A stretch of DNA of 41,339 nt, taken from assembly GCA_025449575.1 (NCBI GenBank), contig JANWJB010000113.1:1-41339 (forward strand). The letters run 5' to 3'. Positions 1 through 7,066 of the stretch are shown piece by piece (the stretch's first letter is position 1; each line of letters begins with the position of its first letter). This DNA comes from Acidobacteriaceae bacterium (lineage in GTDB: Bacteria; Acidobacteriota; Terriglobia; Terriglobales; Acidobacteriaceae). Made by a program: the position numbers and the translations under genes. The notes beneath the pieces are model-generated. The model did not search any database. It was not told the DNA's origin and was given only the letters and a program-made list of their open reading frames with translations.

Positions 1-541
1 AGTAAATGTCGCCGCTCTGCGTTCCAAAAAATAGCCGGCCATCCGCGACGGCGGGCTGGGAGCGCGCAGAGGTCTCGTCGCCTAGCCCGAATGCCCATTT
101 CAGCTTCAGCTTTGTCACATCGTTCGCGGAGAGTTCCGCACCCGCCGAACTTTGGAAGCGGCTGTTCGCCACCCCGTTGCTCCATCCCCTCCAGCTTGGG
201 CCGGACGACGAATATCGGATTGGCTTCGTGCCGGCGGAGCAGAAAGCCGAGGCGGGCAACTGCTTTGACGGCGCCGGCTTTGGCGTGGGCGTCGCAAGGT
301 ACAGCGCCACAGCGTAACGTTCTTGCGGCGTTAGCGTGTCGCCCACCGTTTTCATCGCGCCGCTCTCCAGCGCCGCGACCAACTGCGGAATCTTCATCGC
401 GTTCAGCGCGCTTTTGGGGGGCACTCGCGCCGCCGGGCTATCGTGGCAGCTCGCGCAGTGCGCCTTGTAAACTGTCGCTCCGTCCTGCGCGCGCGCCGAA
501 ACCACAGCGAGCAACACTGCCAGGAAACACGCGTATCGCAT
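1..541 (-). CDS. Secreted cytochrome c / PQQ-propeller dehydrogenase, 5' part only
   Basis: I translated the reverse strand from the ATG at 541; the frame stays open for 180 codons to the window edge, so the 3' part is missing. Residues 1-18 form a signal peptide ending in ARAQ. A c-type heme motif CASCH lies at residues 29-33. After a Pro/Lys linker, from about residue 110, the sequence WRGWSNG, then LKLKWAFGLGD and GRLFFGTQSGDIY are typical of the first blades of the PQQ-binding quinoprotein propeller. This arrangement resembles polyvinyl-alcohol dehydrogenase (cytochrome)-type enzymes, which oxidise alcohols in the periplasm and pass electrons to the attached heme. An AAGGA Shine-Dalgarno lies seven bases before the ATG. 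The substrate cannot be told from the fragment. It follows the GntR/ABC operon on the same strand with a 47-bp gap. Confidence 0.8.
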   Translation of the reverse strand, partial: MRYACFLAVLLAVVSARAQDGATVYKAHCASCHDSPAARVPPKSALNAMKIPQLVAALESGAMKTVGDTLTPQERYAVALYLATPTPKPAPSKQLPASAFCSAGTKPIRYSSSGPSWRGWSNGVANSRFQSSAGAELSANDVTKLKLKWAFGLGDETSARSQPAVADGRLFFGTQSGDIY

Positions 542-588
542 AGCACGATCCTTTCGAGTTCTCTAGGGAATGGCGGGTAGATAGCTCA

Positions 589-1260
589 TTAAGTAAAATC
601 CCTCTTCCTGGATTGGAAGAAGAGCGTGAGACCGGTGATGAGAGCGATCAATCCAAGCTCGGCGCACAGAACCGTGATAGCCGGGGCATTCCAAACTGCG
701 ACTGGAGCTTTCAAATTAGCCGCTAGTGACGGGACGCGGGCTAGTAAATACCAGCCCAGCCAGTAGGAGCTGTTGCAGAGAACACTGGCAGCGATGAGCC
801 ATCCCTCGGATTCGCCGACCAACGCAGTCGAAAACATCAGACAAAAACCGATCAGAGGCAGCATGGCGAGCATGAGCAACATCGGAACGGAGCCCTGAGG
901 AACTACATGGCCGTTCGCGATGAGAACCAGCGCGAAGATCAGGAGCGTGAGCCAAGGAACCAGGAACAGCGCCCAGATGGACAGCATTTTCGCAATGGTG
1001 TACTGGACTGAGGAGACGGGAAGACTCATGATGAAGGCCAGGGTTTGTTTCTTTCGTTCATTCAGGATGGTTGAAGCGGGTAGCATACTGCCCAGAACGC
1101 AGAGCACCACAAAGAACCACACGCCACCGAGAACAAGAGCCAGGCCGCCGAATTGCGCCAGTAGCAGGGCGACAAATCCGATGGCAAGCGTGAGCAAAAT
1201 GAGCGAACGGTGGAGACGCCAATCCTTTAGAACCAGATGACCGATGATGGAGCCGTTCAT
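589..1260 (-). CDS. ABC-2 type transporter permease
   Basis: A 223-residue, very hydrophobic protein with about six predicted membrane segments, beginning with one at roughly residues 18-35, as in ABC-2 type permeases. The short loop ILNERKKQTLAFIMSLPVS between early segments is typical of this family (the 'ER..gt...l.slPvs' pattern). Its ATG overlaps the TGA of the upstream ATPase gene by four bases, and an AGGAGG lies eight bases before it, so the two are translationally coupled. It should form the membrane part of the exporter whose ATPase is encoded at 1257-2153. The substrate is unknown; related YtrA-controlled systems answer to cell-wall-active compounds or lipid stress. Confidence 0.88.
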   Translation of the reverse strand: MNGSIIGHLVLKDWRLHRSLILLTLAIGFVALLLAQFGGLALVLGGVWFFVVLCVLGSMLPASTILNERKKQTLAFIMSLPVSSVQYTIAKMLSIWALFLVPWLTLLIFALVLIANGHVVPQGSVPMLLMLAMLPLIGFCLMFSTALVGESEGWLIAASVLCNSSYWLGWYLLARVPSLAANLKAPVAVWNAPAITVLCAELGLIALITGLTLFFQSRKRDFT

Positions 1261-2153
1261 GCTTCCACCTCCTCGCGGCTGTGCTCTACATTGGCGACAA
1301 AAATCTCTTCGAGTGTCATATTCTCAATGCATTGAACGCGGGCGCCGGTGCTTTCATAGGCATTTGCAAGGTCCGGCACAAAAGCATTGGCCGTCGCGAC
1401 AGCAAGCCTCCCGCGCTGGTGCACCCCAATGACGCCCGGCAGGGCCGGGAGGTCAATCCCCAAAGGGACTTCGAGGCGCAGCCGACGCCAGCGGTCGAGG
1501 TACGCCTCCTTATCCATGGAGTCGATGATGCGCCCGCGATCGATAAAGGTGATGTAGTCGGAGATCTGCTCCACATCCTGAGTGTTGTGAGATGAGAACA
1601 GGACGCTGCGGTCTTCGTCGGCCATGACTTCCGTCAACTCGCGGAGAATCTCGTGGCGGGCGACCGGGTCGAGACCGGTAGTGGGCTCGTCAAGCACGAG
1701 CAGTTTGGGTTTGCGCGCCAGCACCAGGAGCAGAGCCGATTTGACACGCTGGCCGTGGGAGAGACCTTTGATCCTTTGGTCCGCCCGCAGCCCAAAACGT
1801 TTGAGAAGAAGCTGCGCGTAGGAGGCGTCCCAACTGGAGTAGATCGAGCGAATGAAATTCATGTGCCAGCCGAGAGTCATGGAATCGTAGAGGCGCATGT
1901 CCTCCGATGCGAAACCAATATCCCATTTGGCGGCGACCTGCTCGGCGGGCATGCTGTGGCCGAGCACGCGAACTTCGCCCGCATCCTGATGAACCAGACC
2001 CATCAAAATGCGAATGGTAGTGGATTTACCCGCGCCATTCGCGCCGATAAGTCCCATGATCTGGCCTCGCGGTAATTTCAGGTCTACCTTGTCGAGCGTG
2101 AAGTAGCGATATTTCTTGCTGACTCCGCGCATGTCTAAAGCAAGATCTGTCAT
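1257..2153 (-). CDS. ABC transporter ATP-binding protein (YtrB/BcrA-like)
   Basis: A 298-residue ABC ATPase. Visible motifs: Walker A GANGAGKST near residue 37, Walker B LLVLDEP near residue 150, and the D-loop and H-loop region ending in SSHNTQD. The signature is LSHGQ rather than LSGGQ, a variant common in drug/antibiotic-type exporters. About 90 residues follow the ATPase core and probably form the C-terminal extension found in BcrA/YtrB-like ATPases. The ATG overlaps the stop of the GntR gene upstream (ATGA), and its own stop overlaps the permease start in the same way, giving a compact regulator-ATPase-permease operon. It should power the permease at 589-1260. Confidence 0.93.
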   Translation of the reverse strand: MTDLALDMRGVSKKYRYFTLDKVDLKLPRGQIMGLIGANGAGKSTTIRILMGLVHQDAGEVRVLGHSMPAEQVAAKWDIGFASEDMRLYDSMTLGWHMNFIRSIYSSWDASYAQLLLKRFGLRADQRIKGLSHGQRVKSALLLVLARKPKLLVLDEPTTGLDPVARHEILRELTEVMADEDRSVLFSSHNTQDVEQISDYITFIDRGRIIDSMDKEAYLDRWRRLRLEVPLGIDLPALPGVIGVHQRGRLAVATANAFVPDLANAYESTGARVQCIENMTLEEIFVANVEHSREEVEA

Positions 2154-2551
2154 ATGAGTTCCTCTTCGTTCTTGGCCCAGCGATCCCCGGCCGCATGCAA
2201 GCGGTCTTCAAGCTCTTCGGCCGGCATATCCAGTTGCGCCGCGATGCGGGCCGCCTGCTCTAAATGTTCCTGCAGCTCCTGCTCGCGCAGCCGGGCCTGC
2301 GAACGGGCTGAAGCGGCTATGCAGGAACCCTTGCCGTGGTGCGTGACGATGATCCCCGCGCGTTCGAGCTCGTAGTAAGCGCGCTTGACTGTGATGACAC
2401 TCACCTGAAGATCGACTGCCAGTTGCCGGATAGAGGGAATCGCCTGTCCCTTCACCCAGTCACCGGCAGCAACGCGTTGTTTGATCTGCTCCATAATCTG
2501 GAGGTACATCGGGCGCTTATCGGTTTGGGAAAGCGTAAAGGTAGGCGGCAT
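2150..2551 (-). CDS. GntR family regulator, YtrA subfamily
   Basis: A 133-residue protein with an N-terminal winged helix-turn-helix (residues about 10-80; PMYLQIMEQIKQRVAAG, then IPSIRQLAVDLQVSVITVKRAYYELERAG) and a short helical C-terminal tail of about 50 residues. This two-part short form is characteristic of the YtrA subfamily, which usually controls the ABC genes next to it. The stop overlaps the ATPase start. There is no convincing Shine-Dalgarno before the ATG at 2551; instead a strong -10/-35 pair ends about 12 bases upstream, so translation may start on a nearly leaderless transcript. Autoregulation through the operator proposed at 2564-2591 is an inference. Confidence 0.92.
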   Translation of the reverse strand: MPPTFTLSQTDKRPMYLQIMEQIKQRVAAGDWVKGQAIPSIRQLAVDLQVSVITVKRAYYELERAGIIVTHHGKGSCIAASARSQARLREQELQEHLEQAARIAAQLDMPAEELEDRLHAAGDRWAKNEEELI

Positions 2552-2563
2552 CTGGGTATTCTC

Positions 2564-2591
2564 AGTATATACAGCGTGCGAGAAACGTCAA
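2564..2591 (-). promoter_or_regulatory. Promoter and candidate operator of the GntR-ABC operon
   Basis: On the reverse strand a -35 TTGACG (2591-2586), a 16-bp spacer and a -10 TATACT (2569-2564) match the housekeeping sigma consensus closely. The -10 overlaps a perfect 8-bp palindrome GTATATAC (2565-2572). The predicted transcription start falls about five bases before the ATG. A repressor bound at the palindrome would block the -10, which suits autoregulation by the YtrA-type protein, but the binding itself is inferred. Confidence 0.6.
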
Positions 2592-2649
2592 CATTATTGC
2601 TGGTGTGCTCAAAGCTTCGCTTAGGTCCAAAGGCGCGGGCTTTTTAAGA

Positions 2650-2671
2650 CTGGTCGAGGCTATTTGACCAG
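2650..2671. repeat. Inverted repeat CTGGTC / GACCAG
   Basis: A 6-bp perfect stem (2650-2655 with 2666-2671) around a 10-base loop in the intergenic region before the HNH-family gene. It has no T-tract on either side, so a terminator role is doubtful. Confidence 0.3.
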
Positions 2672-2702
2672 GACTCTAAAAGAGGCTCAAAGGTTCCGCG
2701 TC

Positions 2703-2718
2703 ATTGCAGATCTGCAAT
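2703..2718. promoter_or_regulatory. Perfect 16-bp palindrome upstream of the HNH-family gene
   Basis: ATTGCAGATCTGCAAT reads the same on both strands with no central gap. It lies 85 bp before the start of the HNH-family gene and about 150 bp behind the GntR promoter. A dyad of this length in noncoding DNA suggests a dimeric protein site, but the binder is unknown. Confidence 0.45.
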
Positions 2719-2733
2719 TGGCGGGCATGGGAG

Positions 2734-2754
2734 GAACCGGACCGAACGGTTCGG
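2734..2754. promoter_or_regulatory. Overlapping inverted repeats before the HNH-family gene
   Basis: CCGAAC-G-GTTCGG (2742-2754) is a 6-bp dyad with a one-base centre. The same stretch can pair differently, GAACCG (2734-2739) with CGGTTC (2747-2752). This allows two mutually exclusive hairpins 50-70 bp before the start codon. A regulatory role is only inferred. Confidence 0.35.
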
Positions 2755-2803
2755 ATAAAGCGTAGAATGGCCGGGCATAAGGGCTCCGACTTAGGAGGTG
2801 TTT

Positions 2804-3172
2804 ATGCCGTTGGATCTTCTCAGTTTGACACTCGTAGCGAAGCCGGTAACGTTGGACGAGGGCGTGAAAGTTTTGGAACGAGATCGGTATTGTTGCCGTT
2901 ACTGTGGTCTGGATGGGAAGGCGAGTTTCGAGAACGCTCTGGTCATGTCAGTTGACTTTGTAGTTCCTCGGGCGCGCAAGGGCAAAAAGGACCCAAGCAA
3001 CCTGGTGGCCTGCTGTCGCCCGTGCAACATGATTAAGGGCCGTCGTGTCTACGGGAGTTTGGAAGAGGCCAAAGCTTACGTGCTGGGACGCCGCGACGAC
3101 CTGCGCAAAGCATGGGAAGAAAAGGTGAGGGTACCGGCTCGATCAGTCAGCGCTAAAGCGGATTCACGATAG
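2804..3172 (+). CDS. Small HNH-endonuclease family protein lacking the usual first His
   Basis: A 122-residue protein. Two zinc-knuckle pairs, C31-x2-C34 and C71-x2-C74, frame a beta-beta-alpha core with the motif VDFVVPRARKGKKDPSNLV and then CNxxKG, as in the HNH fold. In active HNH nucleases the first strand normally ends in D-H; here it reads D51-F52, so the general-base histidine is missing while N66 and N75 remain. The protein may bind DNA without cutting it or use another base. The ATG at 2804 is chosen because AGGAGG ends five bases before it; an in-frame GTG at 2798 would overlap that site. The last codons and stop lie inside the repeat hairpin at 3154-3186. There is no restriction-modification or phage gene nearby. 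Confidence 0.8.
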   Translation: MPLDLLSLTLVAKPVTLDEGVKVLERDRYCCRYCGLDGKASFENALVMSVDFVVPRARKGKKDPSNLVACCRPCNMIKGRRVYGSLEEAKAYVLGRRDDLRKAWEEKVRVPARSVSAKADSR

Positions 3173-3186
3173 GTGTATCCGCTTTA
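3154..3186 (+). repeat. Hairpin related to the left end of the MITE-like element at 20199
   Basis: TAAAGCGGAT (3154-3163) pairs perfectly with ATCCGCTTTA (3177-3186) around a 13-base loop. The first 24 bases (3154-3177) match 20199-20222 except for a few positions (TAAAGCGGATTCACGATAGG against TAGAGCGGATTCACGATAGG). The HNH-family stop codon (3170-3172) lies in the loop, so the repeat supplies the end of that gene. It could also act as a terminator, although the T-run after it is only three long and lies within the stem. Confidence 0.6.
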
Positions 3187-3240
3187 AGGGCTTGCCATGT
3201 CCCGACATATTGGTCTTGTTGCACGCGAGACAAACACGCC

Positions 3241-4143
3241 TTAGCAGACAAAGTCGACTTGGGCGGCGTGGGGGATCACGCCGCGTTCGTATCCCATTGC
3301 CAGCAGTTTGCGGATGGCCTCTTTGCCGTCGTCGCCATAGTCAAGCGTGCGCGCGTTCACATACATACTGACAAAGCGGTTGGCGGTCTGGGGATCGAGA
3401 TCGCGGGCGAACTGCATGGCATATTCGAGCGCGGCCTCGCGGTGGTCGAGGGCATGCTGGATGCTGTCACGCAGCGCCTGCGCCACCACCCGCTGGACCC
3501 CTTCGCCCAGGCTGCGCCGGATGGCATTGCCGCCCAAGGGCAGAGGCAGCCCCGTCTGCTCCCGCCACCATTGGCCGAGGTCGAGAACGCGGTGCAGGCC
3601 GCTGCTGGAGTAGGTGAGCTGGCCCTCATGGATGATGAGCCCCGCCTCCACGCCGCCGGCCAGCACTTCCGGAATGATCTTGTCAAAAGGAATCGTAACG
3701 GTTGCGACCTCGGGAGCGAAAAGCTTCAGCGTGAGGTAGGCGGTGGTCAGCGTGCCGGGCACGGCGATGCGCATCCGGCGCACCTGGTCCGGCGTGACCG
3801 GCTGGCTGGAAACGATCATGGGCCCATAACCTTCTCCAACACTGCCTCCGCAGCTCATGAGGGCATACTTCTTCTGCAAGTAGGGATAGGCGTGGAAGGA
3901 GATGGCTGTGACGTCGTAGGGGGCATCCCCCATCGCCTGGTGGTTGAGAGTCTCGATGTCGCATAGAGTATGGACGAACTTATAGCCGGGCACGCGGACT
4001 TTGTTGGTGGCAAGGCCATAGAACATGAATGCGTCGTCGGAATCGGGACTGTGAGCGATGGAGATCTCACGCACCGCGGAGCTTGCTGCGTCGCTTTGTG
4101 AGGGGGATGAGGGATGAGGCCGGGAAACTGCTTTGTGCGACAT
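3241..4143 (-). CDS. MqnA/MqnD family protein, probable 1,4-dihydroxy-6-naphthoate synthase-like (futalosine menaquinone pathway)
   Basis: A 300-residue protein with the two-lobed periplasmic-binding-protein fold used by MqnA and MqnD. The core SPDSDDAFMFYGL (residues 32-44), DIETLN, YDVTAISFHAYPYL and YALMSCGGSVGEGYGPMIV correspond to the MqnD pattern (SPCPNDTF, DVTKxSF, YALLxxGxxLGxGxGPLLV). MqnD makes 1,4-dihydroxy-6-naphthoate from cyclic dehypoxanthinyl futalosine. The first 24 residues are Ser/Pro-rich and not part of the fold; the ATG at 4143 has no clear Shine-Dalgarno, so a GTG at codon 24 is a possible alternative. No other mqn gene is in the window. SPDSDD in place of the usual SPCPND leaves open a related paralogue with another ligand. 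Confidence 0.75.
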   Translation of the reverse strand: MSHKAVSRPHPSSPSQSDAASSAVREISIAHSPDSDDAFMFYGLATNKVRVPGYKFVHTLCDIETLNHQAMGDAPYDVTAISFHAYPYLQKKYALMSCGGSVGEGYGPMIVSSQPVTPDQVRRMRIAVPGTLTTAYLTLKLFAPEVATVTIPFDKIIPEVLAGGVEAGLIIHEGQLTYSSSGLHRVLDLGQWWREQTGLPLPLGGNAIRRSLGEGVQRVVAQALRDSIQHALDHREAALEYAMQFARDLDPQTANRFVSMYVNARTLDYGDDGKEAIRKLLAMGYERGVIPHAAQVDFVC

Positions 4144-4216
4144 AACAGTGGAGATGCCAAGTCCTTTCTAAAAGCCGGTTGGAGACGCCAAATCGGCGTT
4201 GGGACGAAGGAGGATC

Positions 4217-4237
4217 GCCGGCAATGCAGTGGCCGGC
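4217..4237 (-). terminator. GC-rich hairpin after bioY
   Basis: GCCGGC (4217-4222) and GCCGGC (4232-4237) form a 6-bp stem with a 9-base loop directly behind the bioY stop. No U-tract follows on the reverse strand, so it is a weak terminator or mRNA-stabilising structure between bioY and the mqnD-like gene. Confidence 0.3.
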
Positions 4238-4239
4238 TG

Positions 4240-4869
4240 TTAGGAGTTTGCCGATGAGCCGGATTTAGCCGGCTTTCGGATGGAACGGAAGGTTGAAACG
4301 CAAGCCGCGGCTGCCGCAGCTTTCACCGCATCGCCGGCCAAGAATGGAACGACTGACTCAGCGACCACTGTCGAGATGCCGGCCCGGGATAGAACGCTGA
4401 GCCAGAGTGCGCCGGCGGCCAAGATCAAAGCAGCTCCGGCGAAGGCGCCGCCCAGAGAGGAGGCGAAGCGGCGGCCGCCGGCACGGTAGATCGCGCCGGC
4501 CAGCGCGGCGGCAAAGGGATAGCAGAGCAGGTAGCCGCCATCGGGCCCGAAAAGGTGGACAAACCCGCCGCCGGCGACGGCGGAGCTGAAAACCGGCAGG
4601 CCAGCCGCGCCTTCTGCCAGATAAAGTGCCATGGTGGCGAAGGCCGCGCGAGGTGAAAACAACATGCCCAGCAGCAGCACGGCAAAGGTCTGCATGGTGA
4701 GCGGCACGGGAGTAAAGCCGAGAGGAATGGAAATGTGAGCGGAGACCGCGAGCACCCCGGTGGCGGCTACGGCCAGCGCCGGAGTGCGCCATCCGATCTG
4801 TGCCGGTGAGTTTGCCCTCAGCAATCTCGCAGGAAGAGCCGCTTGCTGTTTGAAGAGAAATTCCGCCAT
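4240..4869 (-). CDS. bioY: Biotin transporter BioY
   Basis: A 209-residue protein with about six membrane helices. It shows the BioY landmarks SIPLGFTPVPLTMQTFAVLL, the LYLAEGAAGLPVF segment and a GPDGGYLLCYPFAA motif corresponding to the family's GGPTGGYL...PFAA. BioY is the substrate-binding S-component of the biotin ECF transporter and can work alone or with a shared energising module; no bioM/bioN genes are in the window. The ATG at 4869 is preferred over an in-frame start 13 codons upstream because a GGGGGAG Shine-Dalgarno lies just before it. It sits on the same strand as cutA and the mqnD-like gene. No biotin synthesis gene is nearby. Confidence 0.9.
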   Translation of the reverse strand: MAEFLFKQQAALPARLLRANSPAQIGWRTPALAVAATGVLAVSAHISIPLGFTPVPLTMQTFAVLLLGMLFSPRAAFATMALYLAEGAAGLPVFSSAVAGGGFVHLFGPDGGYLLCYPFAAALAGAIYRAGGRRFASSLGGAFAGAALILAAGALWLSVLSRAGISTVVAESVVPFLAGDAVKAAAAAACVSTFRSIRKPAKSGSSANS

Positions 4870-4908
4870 CGTCACTCTCCCCCTCGGGAATTCATTCTGT
4901 GGCTGCAA

Positions 4909-5109
4909 TTACGGGTTTCCTTGTTCTTCGGGCGGTATCGAAAGCCCATCGGCTGCGGCCGCCACTCTCGCCTGGGATTTCTGCTCTGCCGCGTGCCGCC
5001 TGATATGCCGGGCCACGCCGATGGCCGCTGCCATCAGAGCAACGACACTTGCAGCGAAAACCGCGAACAAGAGTCGCATGGCGGGGAAGAGCACAAGCCA
5101 GACGTGCAT
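4909..5109 (-). CDS. Small single-pass membrane protein, unrecognised
   Basis: A 66-residue reading frame between cutA (27-bp gap) and bioY (39-bp gap). Residues 4-33 are strongly hydrophobic and are followed by the basic stretch RHIRRH and a short polar tail, as in an N-in membrane anchor. I recognise no family. The ATG is preceded by only a weak GCAGG. Its position, strand and lack of overlap with neighbours favour a real gene, but the high GC content makes short open frames common. Confidence 0.4.
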   Translation of the reverse strand: MHVWLVLFPAMRLLFAVFAASVVALMAAAIGVARHIRRHAAEQKSQARVAAAADGLSIPPEEQGNP

Positions 5110-5136
5110 CCTGCAAAGGATAGCAAAATCTCCGGT

Positions 5137-5520
5137 TTACTTCAGCGCCTCTGCCAGCCATGCCAGATAAGGAGTGCTTCCGCCGGCAATCTCCAGCACG
5201 AGGATCTCGGGAATTTCGTAGGAGTGAGAAGCCAGCACCAGTTCTTTCGCCTGCTCCAGATGAGCGGTGTCGGTCTTGATGAGCAGAAGAGATTCTGTGC
5301 TTCGCTCGATGGCCCCATGCCAGCGGTAGGTGGACTCCATCCCGGGCAGCGCGCTGACGCAGCCGGCCAACCGTTCGTCGATCAGCTTAGCGGCGATACG
5401 GCGCGCTTCCTCCTGGGATGCGCAAGAACAGAGGATCAGGCGAGCGCTCGGTTGGCTGTCGTTGGACAAGGCGGGAGTCTCCAAGAGAAGGGAAGGCAGC
5501 CCGGGCGGCTGAACCGACAT
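5137..5520 (-). CDS. cutA: CutA divalent-ion tolerance family protein
   Basis: A 127-residue protein. After a non-conserved 25-residue head, the CutA1 core runs from LILCSCASQEEARRIA to the end. Diagnostic parts are LAGCVSALPGMESTYRWHGAIE, the ESLLLIKTD strand and SHSYEIPEILVLEI, the family's HPYExPEI region with Ser-His-Ser in place of a plain His-Pro. CutA forms a very stable PII-like trimer in the cytoplasm. It has been linked to copper and other divalent-metal tolerance, but its molecular role is unsettled. It heads a minus-strand group with the small membrane protein and bioY. Confidence 0.93.
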   Translation of the reverse strand: MSVQPPGLPSLLLETPALSNDSQPSARLILCSCASQEEARRIAAKLIDERLAGCVSALPGMESTYRWHGAIERSTESLLLIKTDTAHLEQAKELVLASHSYEIPEILVLEIAGGSTPYLAWLAEALK

Positions 5521-5531
5521 CCCTTCTCGGG

Positions 5532-5537
5532 AGTATA
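5532..5537 (-). promoter_or_regulatory. Possible -10 box for cutA
   Basis: TATACT on the reverse strand, twelve bases before the cutA ATG, within the 104-bp divergent region shared with the phosphohexomutase gene. No good -35 is seen at the usual spacing, so the call rests on the -10 alone. Confidence 0.35.
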
Positions 5538-5624
5538 ACCATCGCGCTGGAGCAGCGGGGTATGCTGTAGCAGAGCGCTATTTGTTTTCCTGCGGCGCGG
5601 TCAGATCCCATAGGAAGCCTTCTT

Positions 5625-7046
5625 ATGCTCACCGAAATCAAATTTGGAACTTCAGGGTGGCGCGCCATCCTTGCCGATGAATTCACTCTGGCGAACGTGC
5701 GTCGGGCGGTTGGCGGAATCGCCAGATATGTAGCCTCGCAACCGGCGCCGCAAGGGCAGGGCAGCAGCCACCGCGTTTTGGTGGGACGCGATCCGCGCTT
5801 TCTGGGCGAAAGGTTTGTGGCCGAGGCAGCGCGCATTCTGGCGCGCAATGGAGTGACGCCGGTGGTGATTCCCGAGCCCGCTCCCACCCCGGCCATCGCC
5901 TATGCCGTCCGCCGGCAGAAGGCGTCCGGCGCCATCAACTTCACCGCGTCGCATAATCCTCCGGAATACAACGGCGTCAAGTTCTCCACGGCCGATGGCG
6001 CTCCGGCCCTCCCCGAGGTGACCACGAAGGTGGAAGACGCGATCCGCGCTTTGGGGACGGAGCAGGAGACGGCCGCGGATACCACGCCGGACACTCCCGA
6101 GCAGATCGATGTGAAGCCGGAATATCTCGCGCGTTTGGAAGAACTGGTGGACTTCACCGCGATCAAGAAGGCTGGACTCAAGATCGTCTTCGACCCCTTC
6201 TGGGGCGCCGCGCGCGGCTACAGCTCTGATTTGCTGCGCCGGCATGGGGTGGAGGTCGCAACCGTACACGACTACCGTGACGTGCTTTTTGGCGGCCATG
6301 CGCCGGAACCGGACGGCCCGCTGCTGGATCACTGCCGGTCCAAGATGCAGGAAACCGGAGCCACGCTGGGCATCGCCACCGACGGGGATGCCGATCGCTT
6401 CGGCATCGTCGATGCGGGCGGCTGGTTTGTGCAGCCCAACTACGTTATCGCGCTGCTCTTCGAGTATCTGGTGGAGACCCGCGGCTGGAAGAATGGCGTG
6501 GCGAAATCCGTAGCCACCACCAACCTGGTCAACGCCATCGCCGAGCACTATGGAATTCAGTTGCACGAGACGCCGGTCGGCTTTAAATACATCGGCGAGC
6601 TGATCAACCGCGACGCTATTGCGATTGGCGGCGAGGAGAGCGCGGGCCTCACCATTCGCGGACATGTGCCGGAAAAGGACGGAGTGTTGGCCGGCCTGCT
6701 GGTCGCGGAGATGGTGGCGCGGCGCCGCACCTCGCTCAAAGAGCAGTTGGCGCGCGCATTTGCCAAGTATGGTTCCTTTTACCCGCGCAGAGAGAACTTT
6801 CGCTTGACCGGAGAGGTGAAGCAAAAGTTCACTGAAAAGATGAGGCAGGATCCGGCTGAGGTTGGCGGGAGGAAGGTGAGCCGGGTGGTGCGGACGGACG
6901 GCCTCAAGCTGATCTTCGAGGATGGTTCCTGGGCGTGCTACCGGATGTCGGGGACCGAGCCGGTGGTGCGGGTCTACACCGAAGCGCGCTCGGAGCGGGA
7001 CGGTGAGGCGCTCAACCAAGCGGCGCAAAGTTGGGTGTTGGGCTGA
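5625..7046 (+). CDS. Phosphoglucomutase/phosphomannomutase family protein
   Basis: A 473-residue alpha-D-phosphohexomutase with all four functional loops: the phosphoserine loop TASHNPPEYNGVKF (about residue 105), the Mg2+ loop DGDADRFG (about residue 256), the sugar-binding loop GGEESAG (about residue 338) and the phosphate-binding loop RMSGTEPVVRVY near the C-terminus. It interconverts hexose 1- and 6-phosphates. The GEES loop is compatible with glucose or mannose, so I do not assign one. Length and motif order are normal for the family. The ATG follows an AGGAAG. It starts the plus-strand run with ftsB, 20 bp downstream, and diverges from cutA. Confidence 0.95.
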   Translation: MLTEIKFGTSGWRAILADEFTLANVRRAVGGIARYVASQPAPQGQGSSHRVLVGRDPRFLGERFVAEAARILARNGVTPVVIPEPAPTPAIAYAVRRQKASGAINFTASHNPPEYNGVKFSTADGAPALPEVTTKVEDAIRALGTEQETAADTTPDTPEQIDVKPEYLARLEELVDFTAIKKAGLKIVFDPFWGAARGYSSDLLRRHGVEVATVHDYRDVLFGGHAPEPDGPLLDHCRSKMQETGATLGIATDGDADRFGIVDAGGWFVQPNYVIALLFEYLVETRGWKNGVAKSVATTNLVNAIAEHYGIQLHETPVGFKYIGELINRDAIAIGGEESAGLTIRGHVPEKDGVLAGLLVAEMVARRRTSLKEQLARAFAKYGSFYPRRENFRLTGEVKQKFTEKMRQDPAEVGGRKVSRVVRTDGLKLIFEDGSWACYRMSGTEPVVRVYTEARSERDGEALNQAAQSWVLG

Positions 7047-7066
7047 ACTGACTTGCCCGCACAGAA

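Noticed and set aside
3154-3186. Rho-independent terminator of the HNH-family gene
   Set aside because: The stem is good, but the stop codon is in the loop and no U-tract follows, while the sequence matches a repeat elsewhere in the window.
3241-4143. Reading the gene as an ABC transporter substrate-binding lipoprotein
   Set aside because: The fold is shared, but there is no signal peptide or lipobox, and the conserved segments match MqnD better. Transport genes are not adjacent.
4760-5538. Plus-strand frames of 136 and 231 codons across bioY and cutA
   Set aside because: They are opposite cutA and bioY, which have diagnostic motifs; the products have biased composition and no domain.
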